From contig NZ_JAJJBU010000006.1 in NCBI RefSeq assembly GCF_020905375.1, positions 1 through 64,000 of the forward strand: 64,000 nt of DNA. The letters run 5' to 3'. This document shows, piece by piece, positions 1 through 8,978 of the stretch (position 1 is the first letter of the stretch; every line of letters begins with the position of its first letter). Source of the stretch: Arthrobacter cryoconiti. GTDB lineage: Bacteria; Actinomycetota; Actinomycetes; Actinomycetales; Micrococcaceae. The translations under genes were made by a program, and so were the position numbers. The notes beneath the pieces are model-generated. The model made no database searches. It was not told the DNA's origin and was given only the letters and a program-made list of their open reading frames with translations.

Positions 1-65
1 CTAAAACCGTTGATCAAGCGATGAAGGACATGCAAGCAGCGATGGCTTCCGCCAGTTCGCAGTAA
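1..65 (+). CDS. C-terminal tail of an ABC sugar-binding protein (partial)
   Basis: Only the last 20 codons are in the window, read from base 3 and ending in TAA at 63-65 (tail KTVDQAMKDMQAAMASASSQ). The helical end with 'VDQAMKDMQAAM' resembles the C-terminus of extracellular solute-binding proteins of family 1. Two sugar ABC permeases follow in the same direction, so this is most likely the binding lipoprotein of that importer. The identity rests mainly on position; the preserved part is too short for certainty. Confidence 0.55.
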   Translation, partial: KTVDQAMKDMQAAMASASSQ

Positions 66-90
66 GCAGTCCACAGAAAACGCCGTTTGT

Positions 91-131
91 GCGCTGTGGT
101 GTCCTAGGCGCAGCCTAGGACACCACAGCGC
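91..131. promoter_or_regulatory. Long perfect stem-loop between binding-protein and permease genes
   Basis: An 18-bp perfect inverted repeat (91-108 with 114-131) closes a 5-base loop. A further C-G pair can tighten it to 19 bp with a 3-base loop. No T-run follows, so a classical intrinsic terminator is unlikely. In binding-protein importers such hairpins often protect the 3' end of the abundant binding-protein mRNA and damp expression of the permeases, which is the inferred role here. Confidence 0.7.
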
Positions 132-192
132 AGGCACCTCCCCACGCATGGTGAAGTAAAGAAATTCGTCCTGAAGGGAACGCAACATAAAG

Positions 193-1236
193 ATGTCAAC
201 ACATCTCCAGCCGGCGTCCACACCCGGCAGAAAAACAGCCCCCGGGGGTGAGATACCACCCGGCGGGAACAAGGAAGTTGGCGCAGACCGTAAGGAAAAA
301 ACTCAGGGCCGCGCTGCAGCCTTGCTCATTGCCCCGACTCTGGTGGTCTTGGCCATCGTCATTTTGTATCCCGTGATCAATGCCATTTACATGTCTCTCC
401 AACAGGACAAAGGTCTTGACCCGGTTACCGGTAGCTTTGTTGCCGGCGGGTTTGCCGGGCTGGCCAATTACATGCACTGGCTCTTTCAGCAGTGCAATTC
501 GCCCACTGGAACCGCAAGCTGCCCGCCCGGAACGTTGGGGGCCCAGTTCTGGTCCGCCACGGGCATCACCTTCTTCTTTACTGTGGTGACAGTCTTTTTC
601 GAAACTATTCTGGGTTTCTGGATGGCAATCATCATGGCCCGGACCTTCCGGGGCCGTAGTATTTTGCGTGCTGCGGTGCTGGTGCCGTGGGCCATCCCCA
701 CAGCTGTGACCGCCAAGCTGTGGTTTTTCATTTTTGCCTTCGACGGAATCGTCAATACCCTCTTTCATACCGACATTTTGTGGACCGGAAGCCAAGGCCC
801 GGCCCAGGCCGCGATTATCATTGCCGACATCTGGAAAACTACGCCCTTCATGGCCCTGCTGATCTTGGCCGGTCTGCAAATGATCCCTGCGGAGGTCTAC
901 GAGGCCGCCAAGGTTGATGGCGCAACGGCCTGGCAGCGATTCAGGCTCATTACTTTGCCACTGGTGAGACCGGCACTCATGGTGGCCATCCTATTCCGCG
1001 TACTTGATGCCCTGCGGATGTATGACCTCCCCGCGATCATGACTGGCGGAGCCAACGGAACCACCACCCTGTCCATCCTTGTGGTCAAGCAGATCACGGT
1101 GGGCTTCAACTCGGCCGCAGCATTGTCCACCATTACGTTCTTGATCATCTTCGTTGTGGCATTTATCTTTGTGCGGTTCCTTGGTGCTAATGCCGTCGAA
1201 TCAGCTAATGGCGGGGCGAAGGTGAAGCTGAAATGA
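193..1236 (+). CDS. Sugar ABC transporter permease, MalF type
   Basis: 347 residues. A hydrophilic N-tail of about 40 residues is followed by about six membrane spans. The cytoplasmic EAA loop is clear (EVYEAAKVDGATAWQRF, about residues 236-252), which docks on the ATPase of CUT1 sugar importers. An outside loop near residues 95-115 has an insertion with two cysteines (CNSPTGTASC). The ATG at 193 has a purine-rich GAAGGGAA upstream. It overlaps the next permease by four bases (ATGA). No ATPase gene is present; CUT1 importers of actinobacteria often share a distant MsiK-type ATPase. The substrate is probably an alpha-glucoside or other oligosaccharide, which is an inference. Confidence 0.93.
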   Translation: MSTHLQPASTPGRKTAPGGEIPPGGNKEVGADRKEKTQGRAAALLIAPTLVVLAIVILYPVINAIYMSLQQDKGLDPVTGSFVAGGFAGLANYMHWLFQQCNSPTGTASCPPGTLGAQFWSATGITFFFTVVTVFFETILGFWMAIIMARTFRGRSILRAAVLVPWAIPTAVTAKLWFFIFAFDGIVNTLFHTDILWTGSQGPAQAAIIIADIWKTTPFMALLILAGLQMIPAEVYEAAKVDGATAWQRFRLITLPLVRPALMVAILFRVLDALRMYDLPAIMTGGANGTTTLSILVVKQITVGFNSAAALSTITFLIIFVVAFIFVRFLGANAVESANGGAKVKLK

Positions 1237-2123
1237 GTACCGCAACCCAAACAGTGAAAAACAGCACGGCTGCCGCCAAATCTGTTGCTCGTACGCGGCA
1301 AAACTGGACCAGTGCACGCACATACATCAGCGCGGTGCTCATCGTGCTTTGGTGTCTGCTGCCGTTTTACTGGATGATAGTCACAGCTTTTCGAGATGTG
1401 GGCTACACGTTTGACTCCACACCCTTTTTCACGCACGTCACCTGGGATAACTTCAAGACTGCATTTTCCGCTAACCTAGGGAACCACCTGGGCCGGGCAC
1501 TGGCAAACTCTCTCTTTATTTCCGGCGTCACCACCGTTGTTGCGTTGCTTTTTGGCGTCTTTGCCGCCTACGCTTTGGCGCGGTTGAACTTCCGTGGCAA
1601 GTTTCTTGTGCTCGGCGTAATTCTCGGAGCATCGATGTTCCCCGGCGTTGCAATCGTCACTCCGCTGTTTCAGCTGTTCAGCAACATCGGGTGGATGGGC
1701 AGTTACCAGGCGATGATCATCCCCAATATTTCGTTTGTTCTTCCATTGACTGTTTACACGCTGACGTCTTTCTTCCGTGAAATGCCGTGGGAGCTGGAGG
1801 AAGCGGCTCGCATTGACGGGTGCACGCAAGGACAGGCGTTCCGCAAGATCATAATGCCGCTGGCAGCCCCCGCGGTGTTCACAACCGCCATCTTGGCCTT
1901 CATTGCAGCGTGGAACGAATATCTGATTGCCAGCATCCTCTCCAGCGACGCGACACAGACGGTCACTGTGGCGATCGCCCGTTTTGCTGGCTCCCAACCG
2001 CACCAAGAACCGTACACAGCCGTCATGGCTGCTGGCACGGTGGTCACCATCCCGCTGGTTATTTTGGTATTGATCTTCCAGCGCAAGATCGTAGCTGGCC
2101 TCACGGCCGGGGCGGTGAAGTGA
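1233..2123 (+). CDS. Sugar ABC transporter permease, MalG type
   Basis: 296 residues with about six membrane spans and the EAA loop EEAARIDGCTQGQAFRKI near residues 190-207, typical of the second inner-membrane subunit of CUT1 sugar importers. The start overlaps the stop of the upstream permease (ATGA at 1233-1236), so the two are translationally coupled and should form a heterodimeric channel. A small membrane protein gene and a LacI-type regulator follow, making a compact binding protein-permease-permease-regulator set. Confidence 0.93.
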   Translation: MSTATQTVKNSTAAAKSVARTRQNWTSARTYISAVLIVLWCLLPFYWMIVTAFRDVGYTFDSTPFFTHVTWDNFKTAFSANLGNHLGRALANSLFISGVTTVVALLFGVFAAYALARLNFRGKFLVLGVILGASMFPGVAIVTPLFQLFSNIGWMGSYQAMIIPNISFVLPLTVYTLTSFFREMPWELEEAARIDGCTQGQAFRKIIMPLAAPAVFTTAILAFIAAWNEYLIASILSSDATQTVTVAIARFAGSQPHQEPYTAVMAAGTVVTIPLVILVLIFQRKIVAGLTAGAVK

Positions 2124-2125
2124 GC

Positions 2126-2380
2126 ATGGCGAGGGAGAAAAAGTTGGACCCCCTGCATATCCCTTCATCCAAAGTGAAAAGTGGGGAAGACTTCGACATC
2201 ATCATCGGGTTCTTGGGATTTTGGGTCGTCGTCGTCTTCTTGATTACTGTCTGGCAGGAACTTTCTGGGCAGCCAGCGCTGGCGTGGGCCTTGGGTTTGT
2301 TGGCGCTCTGTCTGGGCCTGTGGGGTATGATCCGACTTCGAAGCAAGCTTCCTGCGCGGCGTGGAAGACGGGAACGCTAA
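2126..2380 (+). CDS. Small two-span membrane protein in the sugar importer operon
   Basis: 84 residues. A charged N-tail (MAREKKLDPLHIPSSKVKSGEDF) is followed by two hydrophobic segments (about 25-44 and 50-68) and an Arg-rich tail (RSKLPARRGRRER), which predicts a hairpin membrane protein with both ends in the cytoplasm. A GTG at 2120 overlapping the stop of the MalG-type gene is an alternative start. I do not recognise a family. Its place directly behind the permease suggests an accessory subunit or stabiliser of the importer. Confidence 0.7.
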   Translation: MAREKKLDPLHIPSSKVKSGEDFDIIIGFLGFWVVVVFLITVWQELSGQPALAWALGLLALCLGLWGMIRLRSKLPARRGRRER

Positions 2381-2487
2381 CGAAATAGATCCAACTGCGT
2401 CATCCCGGTACAGACGATTCGTGAGGGGCGCATTGGACTCATGGAGGCCACGCAATGGCAGCCTCATACCTGAAGAAAGGGGTAGCC

Positions 2488-3501
2488 ATGGGAGTCAGTA
2501 TTGATGACGTCGCAGCGCAGGCGCATGTCTCCACGGCCACTGTTTCGCGAGCGCTAAGGGGGCTACCACGGGTCAGTGAGCCAACGAGGGCTAAGGTGCT
2601 GGCCGTGGCGAAGTCCATGGGTTATGTGGCGTCGCCGTCGGCCAGGGGTCTGGCATCTGGGAGGACGCGGACGGTAGGGGTGCTGGTGCCCTACGTGGAC
2701 CGCTGGTATTTTGGCCACGCCATTGAAGGGATAGATCAAGTACTTCGGGATAACGGCTATAACTTGTTATTGTTCAGCCTCGGTGGCTACGTCCATGGAA
2801 CAAAGCGCAGTTTCACCGAAAGCATGGTGCGCAAACAAATCGATGCTTTGCTAGTGCTCTCCCTAGGCTTGTCCCCAGAAGAATTACGCCAACTTCACAC
2901 CACTGACATTCCCTTGATGTCCGTGGGCGGCCCGGTAGAGGGCTGTAGCGGTATCTATATTGACGACGTCGCAGCGGCTTCCGCTGCCACAGAGCACCTG
3001 ATCGCTTTGGGACACCGCCGGATCGGCTATCTGCGTGGTGGGGTCCAGGACGAGCAAAACTTTAAGGTTCCAGCTCTGCGTACCGTTGGCTTTGAGGCTT
3101 CCATGGCGCGTGCGGAGCTGTCTCTGCATCCGGAGTGGAACGTGCCGGGCGATTTCACCGTCGCGGAGGGAGTCCGCGCTGCGGCAGGTATCTTTGACCT
3201 GGCTGGCCCGAATCCAACTGCCATCTTTTGCGGTTCGGATGAGATGGCGTTGGGTCTGCTCTTTGAAGCGCAGCGTCGAGGCATCCGTGTGCCGGAAGAG
3301 CTCTCCGTGGTGGGCATTGATGACCACGACTTTTCCAAGGCCGCCGGGTTGACCACGATCGCCCAAAACCCCTGGGAGCACGGCCGGGCAGCAGCCACCA
3401 TAGTGCTGTCCGAGCTCGATGGAAAGAAGGAACCGCAGAAGAAGCCGTATATGCCCTTTGAGTTGGTGGTGCGCAACACCACCGCACCTCCAATGAGCTG
3501 A
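2488..3501 (+). CDS. LacI-family transcriptional regulator (sugar operon)
   Basis: 337 residues from the chosen ATG. The N-terminal helix-turn-helix with hinge helix is clear (SIDDVAAQAHVSTATVSRAL ... ARGLASGRTRTVGVLVP), followed by the periplasmic-binding-protein-like sensor with the dimer/effector motif PTAIFCGSDEMALGLL and the end AATIVLSELDGK. The ATG at 2488 is preferred over 2455 because GAAAGGGG lies 6 bases upstream and the HTH then begins at residue 3. It lies behind the permease genes on the same strand and probably represses the importer in answer to the transported sugar or a breakdown product. Confidence 0.92.
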   Translation: MGVSIDDVAAQAHVSTATVSRALRGLPRVSEPTRAKVLAVAKSMGYVASPSARGLASGRTRTVGVLVPYVDRWYFGHAIEGIDQVLRDNGYNLLLFSLGGYVHGTKRSFTESMVRKQIDALLVLSLGLSPEELRQLHTTDIPLMSVGGPVEGCSGIYIDDVAAASAATEHLIALGHRRIGYLRGGVQDEQNFKVPALRTVGFEASMARAELSLHPEWNVPGDFTVAEGVRAAAGIFDLAGPNPTAIFCGSDEMALGLLFEAQRRGIRVPEELSVVGIDDHDFSKAAGLTTIAQNPWEHGRAAATIVLSELDGKKEPQKKPYMPFELVVRNTTAPPMS

Positions 3502-3541
3502 GCAGAACTCAGAGAAACTAGCTGATGTGCCAAGCGAAACG

Positions 3542-4357
3542 TCAGTTGGCTCGCCCCAGGGCTCTAATGGGAGTCCACCGGTTCGCCAGGCGTCGATACG
3601 CGGCCGCGGCACCCGTCAGGTCGCCGTCGGCCAAGCATGCCAGCCCAGCATGGACGTCTGCAGGAGACTCATCGGGATGAAGTCTGTGTGCGAGGGGACC
3701 ATAGTCCAGCTCGACTACCCCGTCCCCGTCGAAAGCCGTCAGCCAGCCATGGAGAACATTCAGCTCCTCGAATAAGTCCAGCTCGGAAGCCACCTCGGCT
3801 AGCATTTTCAGAGTCCGGCTGGCCCGTTCCGCAGCCACCGCAACGGGGACCTGGATGCGGACAGTGAGCACCCGGCCATTTGCCTCCACCACTTCCATGC
3901 GGTCGTTGGCGTACACCAGAGTGAACCAGCTAAACGGAATTCCCCAGGTGGAGGTGCGGGTCTGGATAGTAGCGCCAAGAGAAGGTGCCGTTTCTAACCG
4001 CTGCAGGTGACGATCCCATTCGGTGTCAGGGACCACCAGCTTGGCCAGTTGGCCCAGAGGCCCGGAGAGCAGCTCCGTTGTTGCGACCATGGATCGAGCC
4101 ACCAATTGATTGGGTGCGTACAGCAGAGGGGTCTCAACAGCCATCTGGAACACGCGCACCCTGTCTACGGAAGGCGTCGGAAGCATCTTGGCTGTGGGTC
4201 GGCTGACGCGCCCCAGCGAATCTGCGAGTTCTTGCGCATCGACGCTTATGGTGTTTTGATCCGCGTCTATCAGGGATGCAATGTAGCTGAATTCTTCTTG
4301 TGTATAGGCTTCCCGCGGCAGGTATACGCGCAGGCTGGAGACAAACGGCAACTGCAT
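3542..4357 (-). CDS. Conserved hypothetical protein, function unknown
   Basis: About 271 residues from ATG 4357; an in-frame ATG at 4384 would add nine. The start at 4357 follows AGGCGG. No signal peptide or membrane span is seen. The sequence begins MQLPFVSSLRVYLPREAYTQ and ends with an Ala-rich helical region (LACLADGDLTGAAAAYRRLANRW). I do not recognise a domain. Codon use and an uninterrupted frame across 0.8 kb support a real gene. It lies just behind the exonuclease III gene on the same strand and converges on the LacI gene. Confidence 0.8.
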   Translation of the reverse strand: MQLPFVSSLRVYLPREAYTQEEFSYIASLIDADQNTISVDAQELADSLGRVSRPTAKMLPTPSVDRVRVFQMAVETPLLYAPNQLVARSMVATTELLSGPLGQLAKLVVPDTEWDRHLQRLETAPSLGATIQTRTSTWGIPFSWFTLVYANDRMEVVEANGRVLTVRIQVPVAVAAERASRTLKMLAEVASELDLFEELNVLHGWLTAFDGDGVVELDYGPLAHRLHPDESPADVHAGLACLADGDLTGAAAAYRRLANRWTPIRALGRAN

Positions 4358-4387
4358 TCCGCCTAAGTACAGCCCGCTGTGCATTTG

Positions 4388-5191
4388 TTAACTCAATTCC
4401 ACGATTACGGGCGCATGATCGGAAGCGCCCTTGCCCTTGCGTTCTTCGCGGTCGATCTTCGCTTCGGTGACGCGTGCCGCCAGAGCTTGCGAGGCCAGGA
4501 CAAAATCGATGCGCATGCCTTCTTTTTTAGGGAAGCGTAGTTGCGTGTAGTCCCAGTAGGTGTAGACGCCCGGGCCCGGGCACAAGGGACGGACGACGTC
4601 GGCGAATCCCGCCGCTTCAAAGGCGCCGAACGCTGCGCGCTCTGGGGCGCTGACGTGAGTGAGCCCTTGTTCGAGGAAAAAGTCAATGTCCCAGACGTCC
4701 TCATCCCGAGGTGCGATATTCCAGTCGCCCATCAGTGTTATTTGCGCGGTGGGGTCTTCGGCCAGCCAGCTTGCGGCCTGATTTTTCAGTTCCGCCAGCC
4801 AAGAAAGTTTGTAGGGCATATGTTCGTCGTCCAGGGCGCGGCCATTGGGCACGTACAGGCTCCAGATCCGCACGCCATCGCATGTGGCGCCGATCGCACG
4901 TGCCTCCTGAACGGGGTCCTTACCGCCTTTGCCGAAGGACGGTTGACTCGCGAAGGTGCGTTCAACTTTCTCCAGCCCTACCCGTGAGGCTATGGCAACG
5001 CCATTCCACTGACTGTTCCCAAAGTGGGCCACCTCGTAGCCGTTATTTTCGAACAGCTCCCAGGGGAAGTTCTCGTCCTTGCATTTGGTTTCTTGAATGG
5101 CCAGGACGTCGACGTCGGTCCGGCGCAGCCAGTCCTCAACGCGGTCGGCACGGGCGCGTAACGAGTTCACATTCCAGGTAGCAATCTTCAC
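4388..5191 (-). CDS. xthA: Exodeoxyribonuclease III (AP endonuclease)
   Basis: 267 residues of the exonuclease-endonuclease-phosphatase fold. Family marks: KIATWNVNSLRAR at the start, LAIQETKCKDENFP (metal-binding Glu), YVPNGRALDD, LMGDWNIAPRDEDVWD, DYTQLRFPKKEGMRIDFVLAS and the catalytic end GASDHAPVIVEL. It removes 3' blocks and cuts at abasic sites during base excision repair. An ORF can be extended to a TTG at 5200, but the GTG at 5191 is preferred: a TAACTT box sits 7 bases before it, as in leaderless actinobacterial transcripts, and the family starts at this residue. Confidence 0.95.
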   Translation of the reverse strand: MKIATWNVNSLRARADRVEDWLRRTDVDVLAIQETKCKDENFPWELFENNGYEVAHFGNSQWNGVAIASRVGLEKVERTFASQPSFGKGGKDPVQEARAIGATCDGVRIWSLYVPNGRALDDEHMPYKLSWLAELKNQAASWLAEDPTAQITLMGDWNIAPRDEDVWDIDFFLEQGLTHVSAPERAAFGAFEAAGFADVVRPLCPGPGVYTYWDYTQLRFPKKEGMRIDFVLASQALAARVTEAKIDREERKGKGASDHAPVIVELS

Positions 5192-5786
5192 GTAGCCCAA
5201 GTTACCGTGTTAAGCCCTGTTTGGGGGCCGGTCCACGGAGCTGATCCGAACTTTGGCACAAATTCGTGCGGGAAGCTGTGGGGGAACTAGCAGCTATTCC
5301 ACCATCTGGTGTGATAAATGGCACCGCATTTGTGGCCTGAGACCCCTAAAATATAGGGTTTTGGTCACAATGCCGTAACTCCTGCCTCACCGCGCCATGG
5401 CACGGGCTAGGCCCATATTGCTTGGAACGTGCTTGCGAAATAAGCCCAAATTTACGCTGGTAGCGAAAGTGTCTTTGTTAGTGTCGTTACCAACCAGTAA
5501 ACCGAAAAGCCTGCGGGCGGCTGGAAATCGAGGTACCTCAGGTGGCGAACCAGCCGCCGGAGATGATTTCTATCCAAAGACAGGCCGTGACGAACTGGCG
5601 GCAGGGATAGCTTCCCGTTCCCCATCACCAGGTGGGACCGTCTTTTCTTAGACTTCCCGGCCGGAAGTGTAGGAAAGCGAAGAGTTTGACGCGTACCAAT
5701 GCCTGCAGCACGACCATGCAACCGCAGCACCCGCAACCTTTCGGCTCATTCGAAAGAGCGGGCTGTAGTGCGTAGATGGGTAGTCA
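5192..5786. other. Divergent intergenic region between xthA and proV
   Basis: About 590 bases without a convincing gene. It contains a short hairpin with T-run (CCCTA/TAGGG around 5344-5360) and several GC-rich imperfect inverted repeats between 5530 and 5660. A long leader ahead of an osmolyte importer could hold a regulatory RNA, but no riboswitch consensus that I know can be fitted. The short open frames here lack a ribosome site and coding character. Confidence 0.5.
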
Positions 5787-7145
5787 GTGCACGAATCCAC
5801 GCTAGAAAAGCACCCAGATATTTCATCCGAGGTCAACGTAACAGCCGATCCCAGGGCTTTGTCTGACGGGAACGGCGTTGCCCTGCGCGTCGAACATGTT
5901 TACAAGGCTTTTGGCAAGCGTCCTGCCGAGGTCGTGAGAAGGCTGAAATCCGGTAAGACCCGCCAAGAAGTGGCAACGTTGGGTACGGCAGCAGTCATCG
6001 ACGCCTCTTTTGAGGTCAAAAAAGGTGAGATTTTTGTTGTTATGGGCCTCTCCGGCTCGGGCAAATCCACCCTCATTCGGACCCTCAACGGGTTGTGGGC
6101 GCCCACAGAGGGCTCCGTCGTCATCGGTGAAACAGATATCTCCAAGATCACCGACAAGGAACTGCGCAAGGTGCGCCAGCGCCACGTCTCCATGGTCTTC
6201 CAGCATTTCGCGCTGATGCCACATCGGACGGTGCTTGAGAACGCTGCGTACGCCTTGGAGGTCCAAGGCGTAGCGAAAGAAGACAGGCTAGCGCGTGCCG
6301 AGAAGGTTCTTTCACTGGTGGGCCTTGAAGGCTGGGGCGCGAAGCTTCCGTCGGAGCTCTCCGGAGGCATGCAGCAGCGAGTAGGTTTGGCACGCGCGCT
6401 CTGCGCAGAAACTGACATCCTGCTCATGGATGAGGCCTTTTCAGCCCTTGACCCGCTGATCCGTCGCGAAATGCAGGAACAGCTTGTGGTCTTGCAGTCA
6501 GAACTGGGCAAGACCATCATTTTCATCACCCATGACCTTAACGAGGCCATGTTCTTGGGCGATCGGATCGCGGTCATGCGTGATGGTGAGATCGTCCAAA
6601 TAGGCACTCCGGATGAAATCCTCACCAGCCCAGCGAACGACTACGTTGCACAGTTCGTCCAAGACGTTGACAGGACCCGCGTCCTGACTGCAGGCGGAGT
6701 CATGGAACCGCCGCTGGCAGTCGTCAACCTCTCCGGAGGTCCCCGCAATGCTCTGCGGACCATGGCTGATTTGCAAGTTTCTGCAGCCTTTGTGGTGGAT
6801 CGTCGGCGCATGTATCACGGCGTGGTCCGTGACCGTGATGTCATGGCTCTGGTGGAAAAGCGGGGCACCGACCTTTCTGCTGCCGTGCGCAACGGCATTG
6901 AGCCGGTTGCGCCGGAGACGGCACTCAACGACCTATTCGGCCGCGCCGTTGAGAGTCCTATTCCACTTCCGGTAGTTGACCAGGCAGGACGCCTCGTCGG
7001 CGCTTTGCCTCGCGTGACGCTGCTGGCTGCTCTCGGTAACGTCCCGTCCACCACGGGTGAGTTCCCCATAGTCGACGCCGGAGTAGCGCCGCTGCCCGAA
7101 CAACTTGTCACGGCCGCGCTGGCCAAGACTGAAGGAGAGGCATAA
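5787..7145 (+). CDS. proV: Glycine betaine/proline ABC transporter ATPase with CBS domains
   Basis: 452 residues, GTG start. The ABC domain has Walker A (VMGLSGSGKSTLIRTLNGL, about 90-108), signature LSGGMQQRVGLARAL and Walker B ILLMDEAFSALDPL followed by the switch His (FITHDLNEAMFLGDRIAVM). Residues of about 295-420 form a degenerate CBS pair (NALRTMADLQVSAAFVVD ... PLPVVDQAGRLVGALPR), the module that senses ionic strength in OpuA. The N-terminal region linking Gly/Lys-rich turns (VVRRLKSGKTRQEV) is typical of ProV/OpuAA. It drives uptake of compatible solutes and is the first gene of a three-gene operon. Confidence 0.95.
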   Translation: MHESTLEKHPDISSEVNVTADPRALSDGNGVALRVEHVYKAFGKRPAEVVRRLKSGKTRQEVATLGTAAVIDASFEVKKGEIFVVMGLSGSGKSTLIRTLNGLWAPTEGSVVIGETDISKITDKELRKVRQRHVSMVFQHFALMPHRTVLENAAYALEVQGVAKEDRLARAEKVLSLVGLEGWGAKLPSELSGGMQQRVGLARALCAETDILLMDEAFSALDPLIRREMQEQLVVLQSELGKTIIFITHDLNEAMFLGDRIAVMRDGEIVQIGTPDEILTSPANDYVAQFVQDVDRTRVLTAGGVMEPPLAVVNLSGGPRNALRTMADLQVSAAFVVDRRRMYHGVVRDRDVMALVEKRGTDLSAAVRNGIEPVAPETALNDLFGRAVESPIPLPVVDQAGRLVGALPRVTLLAALGNVPSTTGEFPIVDAGVAPLPEQLVTAALAKTEGEA

Positions 7146-8000
7146 ATGGAAGACACATTTAGAATTCCCCTTGGTGACTGGGTAGAAGTTGGCCTTGATT
7201 GGCTAACAACTACCTTCGATAGCGTCTTCGCGCTTATCCGCACGGTTTTCGTTAATGCTTACGACGGGCTGGACTGGTTACTGACAGCCCCGCCGTTCTG
7301 GATTCCCTTGTTGGTCCTGGCGGCCATCGCGTGGAAGGCAAGTAGCTGGAAGCTTGGCGTGGGAACCTTGGTCAGTTTTCTTCTCATTGTGGGAGTGAAC
7401 CAATGGGAGAACGCCATGGATTCTCTGGCCCTGGTAGTCATCGCCACAGCTGTGGCGGTAGCCATCAGCATTCCACTGGGCATCTGGGCTGCCAGTTCAC
7501 GGAGGGTCTCCTCGATCATCCGTCCAATTCTGGACTTCATGCAGACCATGCCCGCCATGGTTTACCTGATTCCGGCGCTTCTGATGTTCCGTGTCGGAGT
7601 GGTGCCAGGAATTGTGGCCACGATCATCTTTTCGATGGCACCGGGCGTCCGTTTCACCGAACTCGGTATCCGCGGCGTTGATGCAGAAGTGGTGGAGGCT
7701 GGGCATGCCTTTGGCTCCAGCCCGGGAAACATCCTGCGTCAGATTCAATTGCCACTGGCCCGGCCCACCATCATGGCCGGCGTCAACCAGGTGATCATGC
7801 TGTCTCTGTCAATGGTGGTCATTGCAGGCATGGTCGGAGCAGGCGGACTCGGAGGAGACGTGGTTGCGGCATTGAGCCGGATCGACGCCGGACTCGGATT
7901 TGAGGCTGGCATCGCTGTGGTCATCCTTGCCATCTACTTGGACCGGGTCACGGCCAGCCTGGGCAGTCACAAGAAAGCCCCCGTTCTTCAAGCCGCCTAA
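7146..8000 (+). CDS. proW: Glycine betaine/proline ABC transporter permease
   Basis: 284 residues, starting at the base after the proV stop with GAAGGAG upstream. About six spans, with the permease loop around GIRGVDAEVVEAGHAFGSSPGNILRQIQLPLARPTIMAGVNQ, which is the EAA-type motif of ProW/OpuAB. The N-terminal amphipathic stretch (about 15-45) is usual in this family. Function: channel of the osmoprotectant importer, partnering ProV and the lipoprotein ProX encoded next. Confidence 0.95.
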   Translation: MEDTFRIPLGDWVEVGLDWLTTTFDSVFALIRTVFVNAYDGLDWLLTAPPFWIPLLVLAAIAWKASSWKLGVGTLVSFLLIVGVNQWENAMDSLALVVIATAVAVAISIPLGIWAASSRRVSSIIRPILDFMQTMPAMVYLIPALLMFRVGVVPGIVATIIFSMAPGVRFTELGIRGVDAEVVEAGHAFGSSPGNILRQIQLPLARPTIMAGVNQVIMLSLSMVVIAGMVGAGGLGGDVVAALSRIDAGLGFEAGIAVVILAIYLDRVTASLGSHKKAPVLQAA

Positions 8001-8084
8001 AGGCTGATCACAAAACAAGAAATACCACGATTTACAACCAATCGCGGCTGCACACTTATGTGCTGCCATTGAAAGGAATAAACC

Positions 8085-8975
8085 ATGAAGAAGAAGTTTT
8101 TGGGATTCGCTGCGATCGCAGCAACACTGGCACTCGGTCTGAGCGCCTGCGGATCCGGTAGCGGAAGCGCGACACTGGATAACGGGGATAAGAAAAACGT
8201 CAAGATCGCTGTGTTCAACGGCTGGGATGAAGGCATCGCAGCGTCGGAACTATGGAAGTCGATCCTTGATGAGAAGGGCTACAACGTCAAGCTGGAAAAT
8301 GCCGACGTCGCTCCCGTCTTTTCCGGGCTTTCCACGGGTGACTATGATCTGACCTTGGACACTTGGCTGCCCGTCACACACAAGACTCTGATGGATAAGT
8401 ATGGTGACAAGCTTGCCGAACTCGGAGAATGGAACAGCGAAGCCAAGCTGACCATCGCTGTAAATAAGGACGCTCCCATCGACTCACTCGACGAGTTGGC
8501 TGCGAACGCGGATAAGTTCGGGAACCGGATCGTGGGAATCGAGCCCGGCGCCGGCCTGACCGAAGCTACCACCAAGAAGGTCATCCCCGGTTACGGCCTG
8601 GAAAAGATGGACTACATCACCTCTTCAACTCCGGCAATGCTCTCGGAATTGAAGTCAGCCACTACCAAGGGCGAGAACATCGCCGTCACCCTCTGGCGCC
8701 CGCACTGGGCCTACGACGCCTTTCCGTTGAAAGACCTGAAGGACCCAAAGGGTGCCCTCGGTGACACAGAAGGTATCTACGGTTACTCTCGTCTGGGCTT
8801 GGGTGACGACTTCCCGACGCTCAACGGCTGGTTGAAGAACTTCAAGATGGACTCCGAGCACCTCTACTCCCTCGAGAACGCAATGTTCAACGGTGAGAAG
8901 ACTGACAACTACGGTCCGGCAGTGAAAAAGTGGATCGCGGACAATCAGGAATGGGTCAATTCCCTGACTGCTTAG
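8085..8975 (+). CDS. proX: Glycine betaine-binding lipoprotein
   Basis: 296 residues. Signal peptide MKKKFLGFAAIAATLALGLSAC with lipobox LSAC, so it is anchored to the outer membrane leaflet through Cys22. The rest matches the OpuAC/ProX fold (IAVFNGWDEGIAASELWKSI ... LTLDTWLPVTHKTLMDKYG ... LWRPHWAYDAFPLKDL), and the Trp residues in these segments are candidates for the aromatic cage around the quaternary ammonium group. The start has GAAAGGAAT upstream. Last gene of proVWX. Confidence 0.95.
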   Translation: MKKKFLGFAAIAATLALGLSACGSGSGSATLDNGDKKNVKIAVFNGWDEGIAASELWKSILDEKGYNVKLENADVAPVFSGLSTGDYDLTLDTWLPVTHKTLMDKYGDKLAELGEWNSEAKLTIAVNKDAPIDSLDELAANADKFGNRIVGIEPGAGLTEATTKKVIPGYGLEKMDYITSSTPAMLSELKSATTKGENIAVTLWRPHWAYDAFPLKDLKDPKGALGDTEGIYGYSRLGLGDDFPTLNGWLKNFKMDSEHLYSLENAMFNGEKTDNYGPAVKKWIADNQEWVNSLTA

Positions 8976-8978
8976 TCT

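Noticed and set aside
196-879. Minus-strand frame of 227 codons opposite the MalF-type permease.
   Set aside because: Antisense shadow of a clear permease gene; His/Gln-rich composition typical of reverse frames.
5397-5651. Open frame of 84 codons upstream of proV.
   Set aside because: No ribosome site, no domain, composition like intergenic DNA.
5192-5786. Possible riboswitch (c-di-AMP, glycine or guanidine type) in the long proV leader.
   Set aside because: GC-rich inverted repeats exist around 5530-5660, but none of the conserved blocks of these riboswitches could be matched by eye; a covariance search (for example Infernal against Rfam) would decide.
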